Assembly: GCA_002423425.1 (NCBI GenBank)
Contig: DIWC01000058.1
Location: 11,450 to 41,979 of the forward strand
Source: Peptococcaceae bacterium UBA6116
GTDB lineage: Bacteria > Bacillota > Desulfitobacteriia > Desulfitobacteriales > Syntrophobotulaceae
Length of the DNA stretch: 30,530 nt
Reading direction: 5' to 3'
Positions 13,740 to 22,203 of this stretch are shown one piece after another. Numbering within the stretch: position 1 is the first letter of the stretch; every line of letters begins with the position of its first letter. The notes under the pieces are model-generated. The model had not been told where the DNA came from, ran no database searches, and saw nothing but the letters and a program-made list of their open reading frames with translations. The position numbers were made by a program, and so were the translations under genes.

Positions 13740-15035
13740 GTGATAGAAAGATATACCCTCCCGGCGATGGGAAAAATATGGCAGGATGACTATCGTTTGG
13801 GATTATGGTTAAAGATTGAAATTGCTGCCTGTGAAGGATGGGCTAAAATTGGTAAAATTCCACCCGCAGCAGTGGAAGTTATTAAGGAGAAAGCTTCTTT
13901 TTCCTGGGATAGGGTCAAAGAAATTGAAGAAATTACCCATCATGATGTTCTGGCCTTTTTGACCAATGTAGCCGAAAACGTGGGGGATGAAGCCAAATAT
14001 ATTCATTTAGGTCTCACCTCCTCGGATATTCTGGATACGGCCCTTTCCATGCAGCTTGTTGAAGCTGCAAATATTCTGCTGGCAAAAATGGATAAGCTGA
14101 TTGAGGTCTTGGCAACTAATGCCATTAAATATAAAGATACGCTTCAAATGGGCCGGTCCCATGGAATTCATGCCGAACCTATAACCTTTGGTTTAAAATT
14201 TGCTCTCTGGTATGAGGAAATGAAACGGCAAAAGGTAAGGCTCTTAGCAGCGAAAGAGGATATCCGGGTAGGTCAGATTTCCGGGGTGGTCGGCACTTTT
14301 GCGAATGTCGATCCCCAAGTTGAAGAGTGGGTCTGTCAGACCCTCGGACTTAATTTTGCACCGGTATCTACCCAGATTATTCAACGCGACAGGCACGCTT
14401 TTTTCGTAACAGTTTTGGCTGGGATTGCTTCTTCACTCGATAAAATAGCGACAGAGATTCGTAATCTTCAACGCACCGATGTTCATGAAGTGGAAGAGCC
14501 TTTCGCCAAAGGCCAGAAAGGTTCTTCAGCAATGCCTCATAAGAAAAATCCAATAATTACTGAAAGAATCTGTGGGATGGCTCGTTTAATAAGAGGAAAT
14601 GCTCAGGTTGCGCTGGAAAACGTAGCCCTCTGGCATGAACGGGATATCTCTCATTCTTCGGCTGAACGGGTTATTCTGCCCGACAGTACGATTGCTTTAG
14701 ACTATATGCTGCAGAAGATGATCCAAACCATCGAGGGATTAAGGGTATTCCCGGAGCAGATGATGGAGAATATAGATAAGGTTCATGGACTTATTTTTTC
14801 GCAAAGAGTTCTGCTTTCTCTGATAGAAAAGGGACTTAGCAGGGAAGTCGCTTATGCCTGGGTGCAAAGAAACGCTATGAAGGCCTGGGATACTAAACTG
14901 CCGTTTAAGGATCTAATTCTTCAAGATCAGGAGATAATGAAGGTCTTGGGTGCTAAAGAAGTCGATGAATTGTTTGACTACGAATACCATACGAAAAACA
15001 TTGACTATATTTTTAAACGAGTCGGACTATTGTAA
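13740..15035 (+). CDS. purB: Adenylosuccinate lyase
   Basis: Releases fumarate from SAICAR (step 8 of IMP synthesis) and from adenylosuccinate in AMP synthesis. The fumarase/aspartase-fold signature GSSAMPHKKNPI is present near residue 260, as are THHDVLAFL, GLTSSDILDTA and MGRSHGIHAEPIT. About 431 residues, as expected. I place the start at GTG 13740, since AAGGAG ends 7 bases upstream and the protein then begins MIERYTLPAMGKIW, the standard PurB start. An ATG at 13734 in the same frame is too close to the ribosome site. 34 bases separate it from purE. Confidence 0.95.
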   Translation: MIERYTLPAMGKIWQDDYRLGLWLKIEIAACEGWAKIGKIPPAAVEVIKEKASFSWDRVKEIEEITHHDVLAFLTNVAENVGDEAKYIHLGLTSSDILDTALSMQLVEAANILLAKMDKLIEVLATNAIKYKDTLQMGRSHGIHAEPITFGLKFALWYEEMKRQKVRLLAAKEDIRVGQISGVVGTFANVDPQVEEWVCQTLGLNFAPVSTQIIQRDRHAFFVTVLAGIASSLDKIATEIRNLQRTDVHEVEEPFAKGQKGSSAMPHKKNPIITERICGMARLIRGNAQVALENVALWHERDISHSSAERVILPDSTIALDYMLQKMIQTIEGLRVFPEQMMENIDKVHGLIFSQRVLLSLIEKGLSREVAYAWVQRNAMKAWDTKLPFKDLILQDQEIMKVLGAKEVDELFDYEYHTKNIDYIFKRVGLL

Positions 15036-15061
15036 ATCAATACTAATATGGAGGGATTATT

Positions 15062-15781
15062 ATGGAAAAGCTGGCTATGCGGTACGAAGGCAAAGCAAAA
15101 AAAGTTTATGATACCGATGATAAAAATTTCCTTTGGATTGAGTACAAAGACGATGCCACGGCTTTTAACGGAATTAAGAAAGGTACTATTGTCGATAAGG
15201 GAATTGTCAACAACAAAATGTCGGCTATGATTTTTTCTTATCTGGAAAGAAATGGTATAGATACGCATTTTGTTGAACTTCTCAATGACCGGGAACAGAT
15301 TGTCCATCGCTTGCAGATGATTCCGCTGGAAATAGTGGTTAGAAATATTGTCGCCGGAAGTCTTGCTAAGCGCGTTGGGAAAGAAGAAGGGTATCCTTTA
15401 GCTTCCCCGGTCTTTGAACTGTATTATAAAGATGATGAACTCGGTGATCCCATGGTCAATGAAACCCATGCCCTGGCTTTAGGCTGGGCAACAATGGAAC
15501 AAATCAATACCATGAAAGAGATTGCTTTAAAGGTCAATGAGCTAATGCTTAAAATTGTTAACAAAGCAGGAATTGACCTTGTCGATTATAAATTGGAGTT
15601 TGGACTTAAGGATGGCAAGGTTATGCTTGGAGACGAGATTTCTCCGGATACTTGCCGTTTTTGGGATAAAGATACTCAGGAAAAGTTAGATAAAGATCGC
15701 TTCCGCAGGGATCTTGGCAAAGTCGAAGAAGCTTATGCCGAGGTATATAGCCGTTTGAAGGAGGCAATTGAGAATGCTTAA
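15062..15781 (+). CDS. purC: SAICAR synthetase (phosphoribosylaminoimidazole-succinocarboxamide synthase)
   Basis: Joins aspartate to CAIR using ATP. 239 residues, the usual bacterial length. YEGKAKKVYDTDD at the N-terminus forms the nucleotide-binding hairpin. IVVRNIVAGSLAKR (substrate binding) and LGDEISPDTCRFWD near the end are the PurC signatures. ATG 15062 follows GGAGGGATTATT. The stop overlaps purS by 8 bases. It stands right after purB, which uses its product SAICAR. Confidence 0.96.
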   Translation: MEKLAMRYEGKAKKVYDTDDKNFLWIEYKDDATAFNGIKKGTIVDKGIVNNKMSAMIFSYLERNGIDTHFVELLNDREQIVHRLQMIPLEIVVRNIVAGSLAKRVGKEEGYPLASPVFELYYKDDELGDPMVNETHALALGWATMEQINTMKEIALKVNELMLKIVNKAGIDLVDYKLEFGLKDGKVMLGDEISPDTCRFWDKDTQEKLDKDRFRRDLGKVEEAYAEVYSRLKEAIENA

Positions 15782-16016
15782 AGCTAATGTGACGGTAACG
15801 CTTAAAAAGAGTATTCTTGATCCTCAGGGCAGTGCTGTGGAAAGAGCATTAAAAAGTATGAAATACCCGGTAGAATCGGTTCGGATCGGCAAATTTATGG
15901 AAGTTGTTTTGTCCGAGAATGATAGAAGCAAAGCCGAGGAAATTATGCATGAGATTTGCCGCAAGCTGCTATCGAACCCTGTAATTGAAGACTATTCTTT
16001 TGAACTGGAGGGTTGA
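15774..16016 (+). CDS. purS: FGAM synthase subunit PurS
   Basis: A small bridging subunit that with PurQ and PurL forms formylglycinamidine ribonucleotide synthase in Firmicutes. 80 residues, beginning MLKANVTVTLKKSILDPQGSA and containing VRIGKFMEV, which match the family. GGAGG at 15760 places the start at ATG 15774 inside the end of purC; an upstream in-frame TTG at 15768 is less likely. It precedes purQ with only a couple of bases between, so the three subunits are made together. Confidence 0.94.
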   Translation: MLKANVTVTLKKSILDPQGSAVERALKSMKYPVESVRIGKFMEVVLSENDRSKAEEIMHEICRKLLSNPVIEDYSFELEG

Positions 16017-16018
16017 AC

Positions 16019-16726
16019 TTGAAAATCGGCATCGTGCGTTTTCCAGGATCGAATTGTGAGGTTGACTGCTTGGAGGCCTGGCGCGTGATCGGACAGGATC
16101 CTGTAATGATCTGGCACCAGGAAACTTCGGTTAAAGGGCTTGACCTTATTGTTCTCCCGGGTGGTTTTTCTTATGGAGACTATCTTAGAACAGGAGCAAT
16201 TGCGCGTTTTTCACCCATTATGAATGACGTTATCCGCTTTGCCAAAGACGGAGGGTTGGTCTGGGGTATTTGCAACGGTTTTCAGATATTAACGGAGTGT
16301 GGGCTTTTGCCGGGAGCGTTACTGCGTAACGCCGGACTGCATTTTGTCTGCAGTCCTCAATATTTAAGGGTAGAAAGTAATGGAACAGTTTTCACTAATG
16401 AGTATAAGCAAGGCCAGATCATACAAATCCCTGTTAATCATGGGGAAGGAAACTATACCATCGATGATGAGGGGTTAAAAAGTTTGCAAGAGAACAACCA
16501 GATAGTTTTCAGGTATGCTACTTCTAATGGGCAGGTCCATAGAAACGGGAATCCTAACGGCTCCCGTGAAAATATAGCCGGAATTGTCAACAAAGAAGGG
16601 AATATACTTGGTATGATGCCCCATCCCGAGAGGGTCGTTGAGGATATCATTGGCGGTGTTGATGGCAGGGGAATGTTTCTTTCCGTCCTGAAACACTTCG
16701 AGAGGAGGGGACAGCGTGGAGCCTAA
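16019..16726 (+). CDS. purQ: FGAM synthase glutamine amidotransferase subunit PurQ
   Basis: Hydrolyses glutamine and channels ammonia to PurL. A class I amidotransferase of 235 residues, with FPGSNCEVDC at the N-terminus, the oxyanion segment LPGGFSYGDYLR, the nucleophile GICNGFQ (C85), and MPHPERVVED supplying His and Glu of the triad. TTG 16019 is favoured: it lies 6 bases after GGAGGG and the protein then starts MKIGIVRFPG. The frame is open to TTG 16013, which overlaps the purS stop. The 3' end overlaps purL by 11 bases. Confidence 0.95.
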   Translation: MKIGIVRFPGSNCEVDCLEAWRVIGQDPVMIWHQETSVKGLDLIVLPGGFSYGDYLRTGAIARFSPIMNDVIRFAKDGGLVWGICNGFQILTECGLLPGALLRNAGLHFVCSPQYLRVESNGTVFTNEYKQGQIIQIPVNHGEGNYTIDDEGLKSLQENNQIVFRYATSNGQVHRNGNPNGSRENIAGIVNKEGNILGMMPHPERVVEDIIGGVDGRGMFLSVLKHFERRGQRGA

Positions 16727-18920
16727 AGTATGGCGGGAGATGGGTCTAAACGATGAGGAATATGAGAAAATTAAAAGACTAATGGCCAGGGAACCAAATT
16801 TTCTGGAAGTAGGTATTTTCTCCGTCATGTGGTCGGAACATTGTTCCTACAAAACCTCAAAGCCTATTCTTAAGAAATTTCCGATAGAGGGGCCCCAGGT
16901 GCTTCAGGGGCCTGGGGAAGGTGCAGGGATCGTTGATATCGGCGATGATTTGGCTGTAGTCTTTAAAATGGAATCCCATAATCATCCTTCAGCAATAGAA
17001 CCTTACCAGGGAGCAGCAACCGGTGTGGGTGGAATCCTTAGAGATGTATTTAGCATGGGTGCCCGTCCGGTAGCGGTTCTCGATGCTTTGCGATTCGGAC
17101 CGTTGGAAGAGGGAAATAATAAACTCCTTTTAAGTGGTGTAGTCGGCGGAATTGGTGGGTACGGAAATTCTATAGGCATTCCGACGGTAGGCGGAGATGT
17201 CTATTTTCATAGCAGTTACAGCGGCAATCCTTTAGTTAATGCTATGGCGGTCGGGATCTTGGAGCATAAGCATATAGCCAAGGCGGTAGCCACTGGAGTA
17301 GGGAACCCGGTCATGGTGGTTGGTGCAAAAACCGGCAGAGATGGCATTCATGGGGCAACATTTGCTTCAGTCGAACTCACTGAAGAATCCGAGTCTAAAC
17401 GTTCGGCCGTCCAGGTAGGAGACCCTTTCATGGAGAAATTGTTAATGGAAGCCTGTTTGGAACTGATTCAAGCCGATATCATAGTAGGGATACAGGATAT
17501 GGGGGCGGCTGGTCTAACCTGTTCTTCTTCCGAAATGGCTGATCACGGCGATAGCGGTATTGAGATGGATTTAAGCCTTGTGCCTCGCCGGGAAACGGGG
17601 ATGACCCCTTATGAAATAATGCTTTCGGAGTCCCAGGAACGGATGCTGGTGGTACCCAAGGCCGGCAAAGAAAGGGAAGTAGAAGAAGTGTTTATCCGCT
17701 GGGGTTTAGAGGCAACTGTCGTGGGAAGAGTGACCGACGATGGCAGGCTGCGCCTGATTGAGGACGGTAAAATTGTTGCCGATATGCCGGTTAAGGCGTT
17801 AACCGACGAAGCACCCGTTTATCATAGGCCGACAAGAGAACCTTCCTATTATCAAGAATTAAAACAAGTTAACCTAGAAAATGTTGAGCTTAAAGAATCG
17901 GCGGAGAATGTACTGCTGGCTTTGCTCACTAATCCAACCATAGCCAATAAGGAATGGGTTTACAGACAATACGACCACCAGGTCGGCACGAATACCGTCG
18001 TTGTTCCGGGAGGCGATGCCGCTGTTTTACGGGTACGTGGTACACGTAAAGGTATTGCGATGACGACAGACTGTAATTCGCGTTTTGTATATTTGGATCC
18101 CTATATCGGCGGAGCCTTGGCAGTAATCGAAGCAGCCCAAAACATAGTTTGTGTCGGAGCCAAACCGTTGGCTATTACTGACTGTTTGAATTTTGGCAAT
18201 CCGGAAAAACCGGAGATTTTTTGGCAGTTTGAACAGGCCTGTGCCGGAATATCTGAAGCGTGCAGGATTCTTGAAACTCCGGTAACGGGCGGGAATGTAA
18301 GTTTATATAATGAGACTCCGGGAAGAGCAATTTTTCCGACACCAATGATTGGGATGGTTGGACTGCTTGAAGATATTGGGCAGGTTCTCGGCAATCAAAT
18401 AGGGACTGAAGGGGAACAAATATATATCGTGGGTGAATTAGAAGGCGAAATTTCTGGTTCGGAGTACCTCGCTGTGTTTGAAAATCTGGAAGCCGGATTA
18501 TTGCCTGAACTCAATCTGCAAGCTATCAAAGAAAGGCTAAAGTTTATTTTGAAGCTAAATAAACCGGGATTACTGCAAGCGGCTCACGATGTTACCGAGG
18601 GCGGTCTTGCTGTAGCTTTAGCTGAGATGACGGCAGCTTGCGGTGCGGACATTAGTATAAATAGCAGCTCAGAGCTTAAAACACTATTTGGCGAACGTCT
18701 CGGACGAATCATTATTTCTGTTCCTAAGAAGCATGCTGATGCCGTTGAATCCTTGGCCAAGGCTGACGGGATTCCCCTGTGCTATCTTGGCGAAAGCAAA
18801 GGAATTAATTTGAGAATTAAAGTCAACGGAAGAGAGTGTTTAAATATTCCTTTAGGCAAATATCGTCCGTTGTATGAGCAAACGATACGCAACATTATGG
18901 ATTCTGAAAATGAGGAATAG
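16716..18920 (+). CDS. purL: FGAM synthase large subunit (small-type PurL)
   Basis: ATP-dependent conversion of FGAR to FGAM, step 4. 734 residues: the small PurL that requires PurS and PurQ, rather than the 1,300-residue enterobacterial fusion. Motifs: FSVMWSEHCSYK near the N-terminus (active-site His), MESHNHPSAIEPYQGAATGVGGI, GGVGGYGN-type glycine loops, IQDMGAAGLTCSSSEMA and, in the second half, HDVTEGGLAVALAEM. Starts at GTG 16716 behind AGGAGGGG, inside the end of purQ. 59 bases without a gene separate it from purF. Complete. Confidence 0.96.
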   Translation: MEPKVWREMGLNDEEYEKIKRLMAREPNFLEVGIFSVMWSEHCSYKTSKPILKKFPIEGPQVLQGPGEGAGIVDIGDDLAVVFKMESHNHPSAIEPYQGAATGVGGILRDVFSMGARPVAVLDALRFGPLEEGNNKLLLSGVVGGIGGYGNSIGIPTVGGDVYFHSSYSGNPLVNAMAVGILEHKHIAKAVATGVGNPVMVVGAKTGRDGIHGATFASVELTEESESKRSAVQVGDPFMEKLLMEACLELIQADIIVGIQDMGAAGLTCSSSEMADHGDSGIEMDLSLVPRRETGMTPYEIMLSESQERMLVVPKAGKEREVEEVFIRWGLEATVVGRVTDDGRLRLIEDGKIVADMPVKALTDEAPVYHRPTREPSYYQELKQVNLENVELKESAENVLLALLTNPTIANKEWVYRQYDHQVGTNTVVVPGGDAAVLRVRGTRKGIAMTTDCNSRFVYLDPYIGGALAVIEAAQNIVCVGAKPLAITDCLNFGNPEKPEIFWQFEQACAGISEACRILETPVTGGNVSLYNETPGRAIFPTPMIGMVGLLEDIGQVLGNQIGTEGEQIYIVGELEGEISGSEYLAVFENLEAGLLPELNLQAIKERLKFILKLNKPGLLQAAHDVTEGGLAVALAEMTAACGADISINSSSELKTLFGERLGRIIISVPKKHADAVESLAKADGIPLCYLGESKGINLRIKVNGRECLNIPLGKYRPLYEQTIRNIMDSENEE

Positions 18921-18979
18921 GTTTTAATTTAAGATGGACTATTGAACTTATATAGAAAAAGAAAGGGGGTATTTCTGGC

Positions 18980-20380
18980 GTGGATATACTCTGGGATGAT
19001 AAGCCCAAAGAAGAGTGCGGCTTGTTTGGAATCTACGCTCCCGAACAGGAAGTAGCACGTTTGACCTACTATGGTTTGTATGCACTCCAGCACAGAGGGC
19101 AGGAAAGTGCGGGTATTGCTGTTTCCGACGGACGTAAAATTCAGCATTATAAAGGAATGGGACTGGTATCCGAAGTTTTTTCTTCCGAAGCGTTAAACAG
19201 TTTACAAGGTAAAATGGCTATTGGACACGTGCGCTACTCTACAACAGGATCAAGCCTGTTGTCCAATGCTCAGCCTTTAGTTGTTTATTTTCAAAAAGGG
19301 ATGATCGCACTGGCTCATAACGGTAACCTTACCAATGCCGTTGATCTTAAGGAAGAGCTCAGCAGCCAGGGAACTGTTTTTCAGACCACGGTTGATAGCG
19401 AAGTTATTTTAAATATGATTGCCCGCTACCGCCGGCACAGTTTGGAAGATGCCATTATCAAGACCATGATTGACCTTAAAGGGGCGTACAGCCTCTTAAT
19501 TATGGCAGAAGATAAAATTATCGGGGTTCGTGATCCTAACGGATTAAGACCACTATGTATAGGCCGTTTAGATGAAAGATACTGCTTTGCTTCCGAAAGC
19601 AGTGCGCTGGACACCATTGGTGCGGAGTTTGTCAGGGATGTGAAACCGGGAGAGGTTGTTACCATAGATGAGAAGGGACTTCACTCCCGCCAAGGGCTGC
19701 CCAAAGAGAAAACTGCTTTTTGTTCTTTTGAATATATTTATTTTGCCCGGCCGGATAGTACGATGGACAGTCTCAATGTCTGGGAAAGCCGGAGAAAAAT
19801 GGGCGTGGAACTGGCAAAGGAATGCCCGATTGATGCCGACGTAGTCGTTGCAGTCCCCGATTCGGGAACTCCCGCAGCTATTGGTTATGCCCAAACTTTA
19901 GGTATTCCATTCGAGGAAGGACTGCTTAAAAACAGGTATGTTGGCCGAACCTTTATTCAACCCACCCAGGAGATGCGCGAGGTGGCGGTTCGAATTAAAC
20001 TTAATGCCAACTCGGGAGTACTTCGTGGCCGCAAAGTCGTAATGATTGATGATTCCATAGTTAGAGGAACTACAAGTTCCAAACTGGTAGAAATGGTCAA
20101 AGGGTGTGGAGCCAGAGAAGTGCACTTATTGATAAGCTCCCCGCCGGTTTGTTATTCTTGTTATTATGGAATAGATACTGCCGAACGTGAAAAACTGATA
20201 GCCAATATGTTGAGTACCGAAGGCATCAGAAAATTTGTAGGAGCCGATACGCTCTATTATTTGTCTGAAGAAGGTCTGAAGAAAGCATTAGGGGAAAATT
20301 CCGTTTGCCTGGCTTGTTTTAATGGGGATTATCCGATAACGGTACCCGCGAAATTTTCTAAAAACGATTTGGAATGCTAA
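18980..20380 (+). CDS. purF: Amidophosphoribosyltransferase
   Basis: First committed step: PRPP plus glutamine gives phosphoribosylamine. 466 residues, Bacillus type. A 12-residue propeptide precedes Cys13, which becomes the N-terminal catalytic nucleophile (CGLFGIYAPE). The PRPP loop is VVMIDDSIVRGTT (353-365). Cys248, one of Cys391/394, and Cys443 plus Cys446 are placed like the four ligands of the [4Fe-4S] cluster in the B. subtilis enzyme, which makes it oxygen-sensitive and fits an anaerobe. GTG 18980 has AAAGGGGG upstream with wide spacing. It lies between purL and purM, with a hairpin repeat following. Confidence 0.95.
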   Translation: MDILWDDKPKEECGLFGIYAPEQEVARLTYYGLYALQHRGQESAGIAVSDGRKIQHYKGMGLVSEVFSSEALNSLQGKMAIGHVRYSTTGSSLLSNAQPLVVYFQKGMIALAHNGNLTNAVDLKEELSSQGTVFQTTVDSEVILNMIARYRRHSLEDAIIKTMIDLKGAYSLLIMAEDKIIGVRDPNGLRPLCIGRLDERYCFASESSALDTIGAEFVRDVKPGEVVTIDEKGLHSRQGLPKEKTAFCSFEYIYFARPDSTMDSLNVWESRRKMGVELAKECPIDADVVVAVPDSGTPAAIGYAQTLGIPFEEGLLKNRYVGRTFIQPTQEMREVAVRIKLNANSGVLRGRKVVMIDDSIVRGTTSSKLVEMVKGCGAREVHLLISSPPVCYSCYYGIDTAEREKLIANMLSTEGIRKFVGADTLYYLSEEGLKKALGENSVCLACFNGDYPITVPAKFSKNDLEC

Positions 20381-20449
20381 GCCGCTCCGTGAAGACCGTC
20401 TAAGGTCTTCACGCATCCATGGCATCGCGGCATTAGCCCATCCGTGGGC
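20381..20449 (+). repeat. Intergenic hairpin repeat, copy A, between purF and purM
   Basis: CGTGAAGACC (20388-20397) pairs perfectly with 20404-20413 (6-base loop), enclosed by GCCGC/GCGGC (20381-20385, 20427-20431). A further hairpin, GCCCA with TGGGC (20436-20449), ends just before the purM ribosome site AGGAGGG. The first 31 bases from 20388 match copy B (22085-22115) at 27 positions. No T-run follows, so it is not a classic terminator; it may stabilise or process the mRNA. Confidence 0.65.
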
Positions 20450-20467
20450 GTCAGGAGGGAAAATGAA

Positions 20468-21484
20468 ATGGGATATACGTATAAAGATGCCGGAGTAGAT
20501 ATTGAAGCCGGAAACGAGGCGGTTGAGCGGATTAAACCTGCGGTGGCCCGGACCTGGAGGTCTGGGGTGCTTGGAGGATTAGGCGGTTTTGGCGGATTAT
20601 TTGCTGTGGATACCCAGAAGTATCCTGAACCGGTCCTGGTTTCAGGGACGGATGGGGTAGGAACAAAACTAAGATTGGCCTTTGATTTGAATATTCACGA
20701 TACAATTGGGCAGGATGCCGTCGCTATGTGTGTGAACGATGTCCTTGTTCAGGGAGCCGAGCCGTTGTTCTTTCTCGATTATCTAGCGGTCGGAAAACTT
20801 GTGCCTGAAAAAGTTGCTTCGATTGTTGAGGGTGTTGCCGAAGGCTGCCGGCTGGCCGGTTGTGCCCTTATTGGTGGAGAGACTGCCGAGATGCCGGGTT
20901 TTTACGGCGAAGAGGAATATGATATAGCAGGTTTTTGTGTCGGAGTGGTAAATAAGGATAAACTGATCGACGGATCGGGTATTCGCGCCGGAGATGTTCT
21001 TCTGGGTCTGAAATCGGCCGGGTTACATAGTAACGGTTTTTCTCTGGTTCGAAAGGTATTCGGCGGATATTCTCTAGATAAAATATTTCCGGAACTCGGA
21101 CAGCCGTTAGGAACCGCATTGCTCACTCCCACCAAGATTTACGTTAAACAGGTACTGCCGGTTCTGGAAAGAATGACGATTCCCGGAATGGTTCATATTA
21201 CAGGGGGAGGTCTCACTGAGAATATTCCCCGTGTACTTCCGCCCGGGTTGGGAGTGGAAATAACAATTTCCAATTGGAAAGTTCCTGGGGTATTTAACCT
21301 TTTGCAAGAGATAGGTCAAATAGAAAAAGCTGAAATGCTAAGAACTTTTAACATGGGGATAGGATTTATTATGATCGTCCATCCGCAAGATGAACCGATG
21401 ATTTCTCAAGTTCTGACTGCAAATGGAGAGGGGCCTGTAAGAATCGGCACGGTTATCCCCGGAAAAGGAGTGAGATATGTATGA
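20468..21484 (+). CDS. purM: Phosphoribosylformylglycinamidine cyclo-ligase (AIR synthetase)
   Basis: Closes the imidazole ring using ATP to form AIR, step 5. 338 residues. Signatures: YKDAGVDIEAGNEAVERI at the N-terminus, SGTDGVGTKLRLAF, GQDAVAMCVNDVLVQGAEPLFFLDYLA, GGETAEMPGFY and HITGGGLTENIPR. The start ATG 20468 has AGGAGGG 9 bases upstream; the longer frame from GTG 20444 runs through the hairpin repeat and is less likely. The stop overlaps the purN start (ATGA). Confidence 0.95.
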   Translation: MGYTYKDAGVDIEAGNEAVERIKPAVARTWRSGVLGGLGGFGGLFAVDTQKYPEPVLVSGTDGVGTKLRLAFDLNIHDTIGQDAVAMCVNDVLVQGAEPLFFLDYLAVGKLVPEKVASIVEGVAEGCRLAGCALIGGETAEMPGFYGEEEYDIAGFCVGVVNKDKLIDGSGIRAGDVLLGLKSAGLHSNGFSLVRKVFGGYSLDKIFPELGQPLGTALLTPTKIYVKQVLPVLERMTIPGMVHITGGGLTENIPRVLPPGLGVEITISNWKVPGVFNLLQEIGQIEKAEMLRTFNMGIGFIMIVHPQDEPMISQVLTANGEGPVRIGTVIPGKGVRYV

Positions 21485-22089
21485 AAGTAGCTGTACTGGC
21501 TTCGGGACGGGGGAGTAACCTCCAATCCTTGATAGATCAATGGCGGCGAGGTTCTCTGCCGGTTGTATTTGTAGGTGTCGGTTCGGATAATATCAATGCC
21601 CAGGCTTTAGAGAGAGCTGAAAATGCCAAAATTCCGACGAGGGTGTTCCTTATCGAGAGTTATGAGGATAAACAATCACAAGAAAATGACATTCTAAACT
21701 GGTTTGAGGAGCTTGAGGTTGAACTTCTAGTTTTAGCAGGATATATGCGGGTATTAAGCAAAAAATTTATCCGCCAGGCTAATTATCCAATCGTTAATAT
21801 CCATCCGTCACTTCTTCCGTCTTTTCCGGGTCTAAATGCACAGAAACAAGCATTAGACTATGGGGTAAAGATAAGCGGGTGCACTGTGCATTTTGTCGAT
21901 GAAGGAATGGACACAGGTCCAATTATTTTGCAGCAGGCTGTCCAGCTTTACGAAGAGGATGATGTTGCTGCGCTTGTCGATCGGATACTTAAAGTTGAAC
22001 ACCAAATTTATCCGGAAGCAATAAGGTTGATTGCTACGGGCAAAGTTAAACGTCAAGGTAGAAAGGTTATCATTCAAAGACACTCGTGA
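21481..22089 (+). CDS. purN: Phosphoribosylglycinamide formyltransferase (GAR transformylase 1)
   Basis: Transfers a formyl group from 10-formyl-THF to GAR, step 3. 202 residues. VLASGRGSNLQSLID is the phosphate-binding N-terminus. VNIHPSLLPSFPG contains the catalytic Asn and His, and GCTVHFVDEGMDTGPII contains the catalytic Asp. The start ATG 21481 overlaps the purM stop, giving tight coupling. Its stop codon lies inside repeat copy B. It links the operon to the folate one-carbon pool, as does metF downstream. Confidence 0.95.
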   Translation: MKVAVLASGRGSNLQSLIDQWRRGSLPVVFVGVGSDNINAQALERAENAKIPTRVFLIESYEDKQSQENDILNWFEELEVELLVLAGYMRVLSKKFIRQANYPIVNIHPSLLPSFPGLNAQKQALDYGVKISGCTVHFVDEGMDTGPIILQQAVQLYEEDDVAALVDRILKVEHQIYPEAIRLIATGKVKRQGRKVIIQRHS

Positions 22090-22115
22090 AGACCATTTAA
22101 AGCCTTCACGCATCC
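22085..22115 (+). repeat. Intergenic hairpin repeat, copy B, at the purN end
   Basis: 27 of 31 bases match copy A at 20388-20418. The outer 7 pairs of the hairpin are kept (CGTGAAG with CTTCACG); the inner part has two mismatches. It starts inside the last codons of purN. The rest of the gap to purH (22116-22203) shows nothing clear apart from the purH ribosome site. Confidence 0.6.
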
Positions 22116-22203
22116 TGTGCCGTCGTAACGGTTTGCTAAGTAATTGCACAAATACGATGTAACTAATTAATATTTAGAAGTCAAAAATTTGGAGGTTGAT
22201 ACA

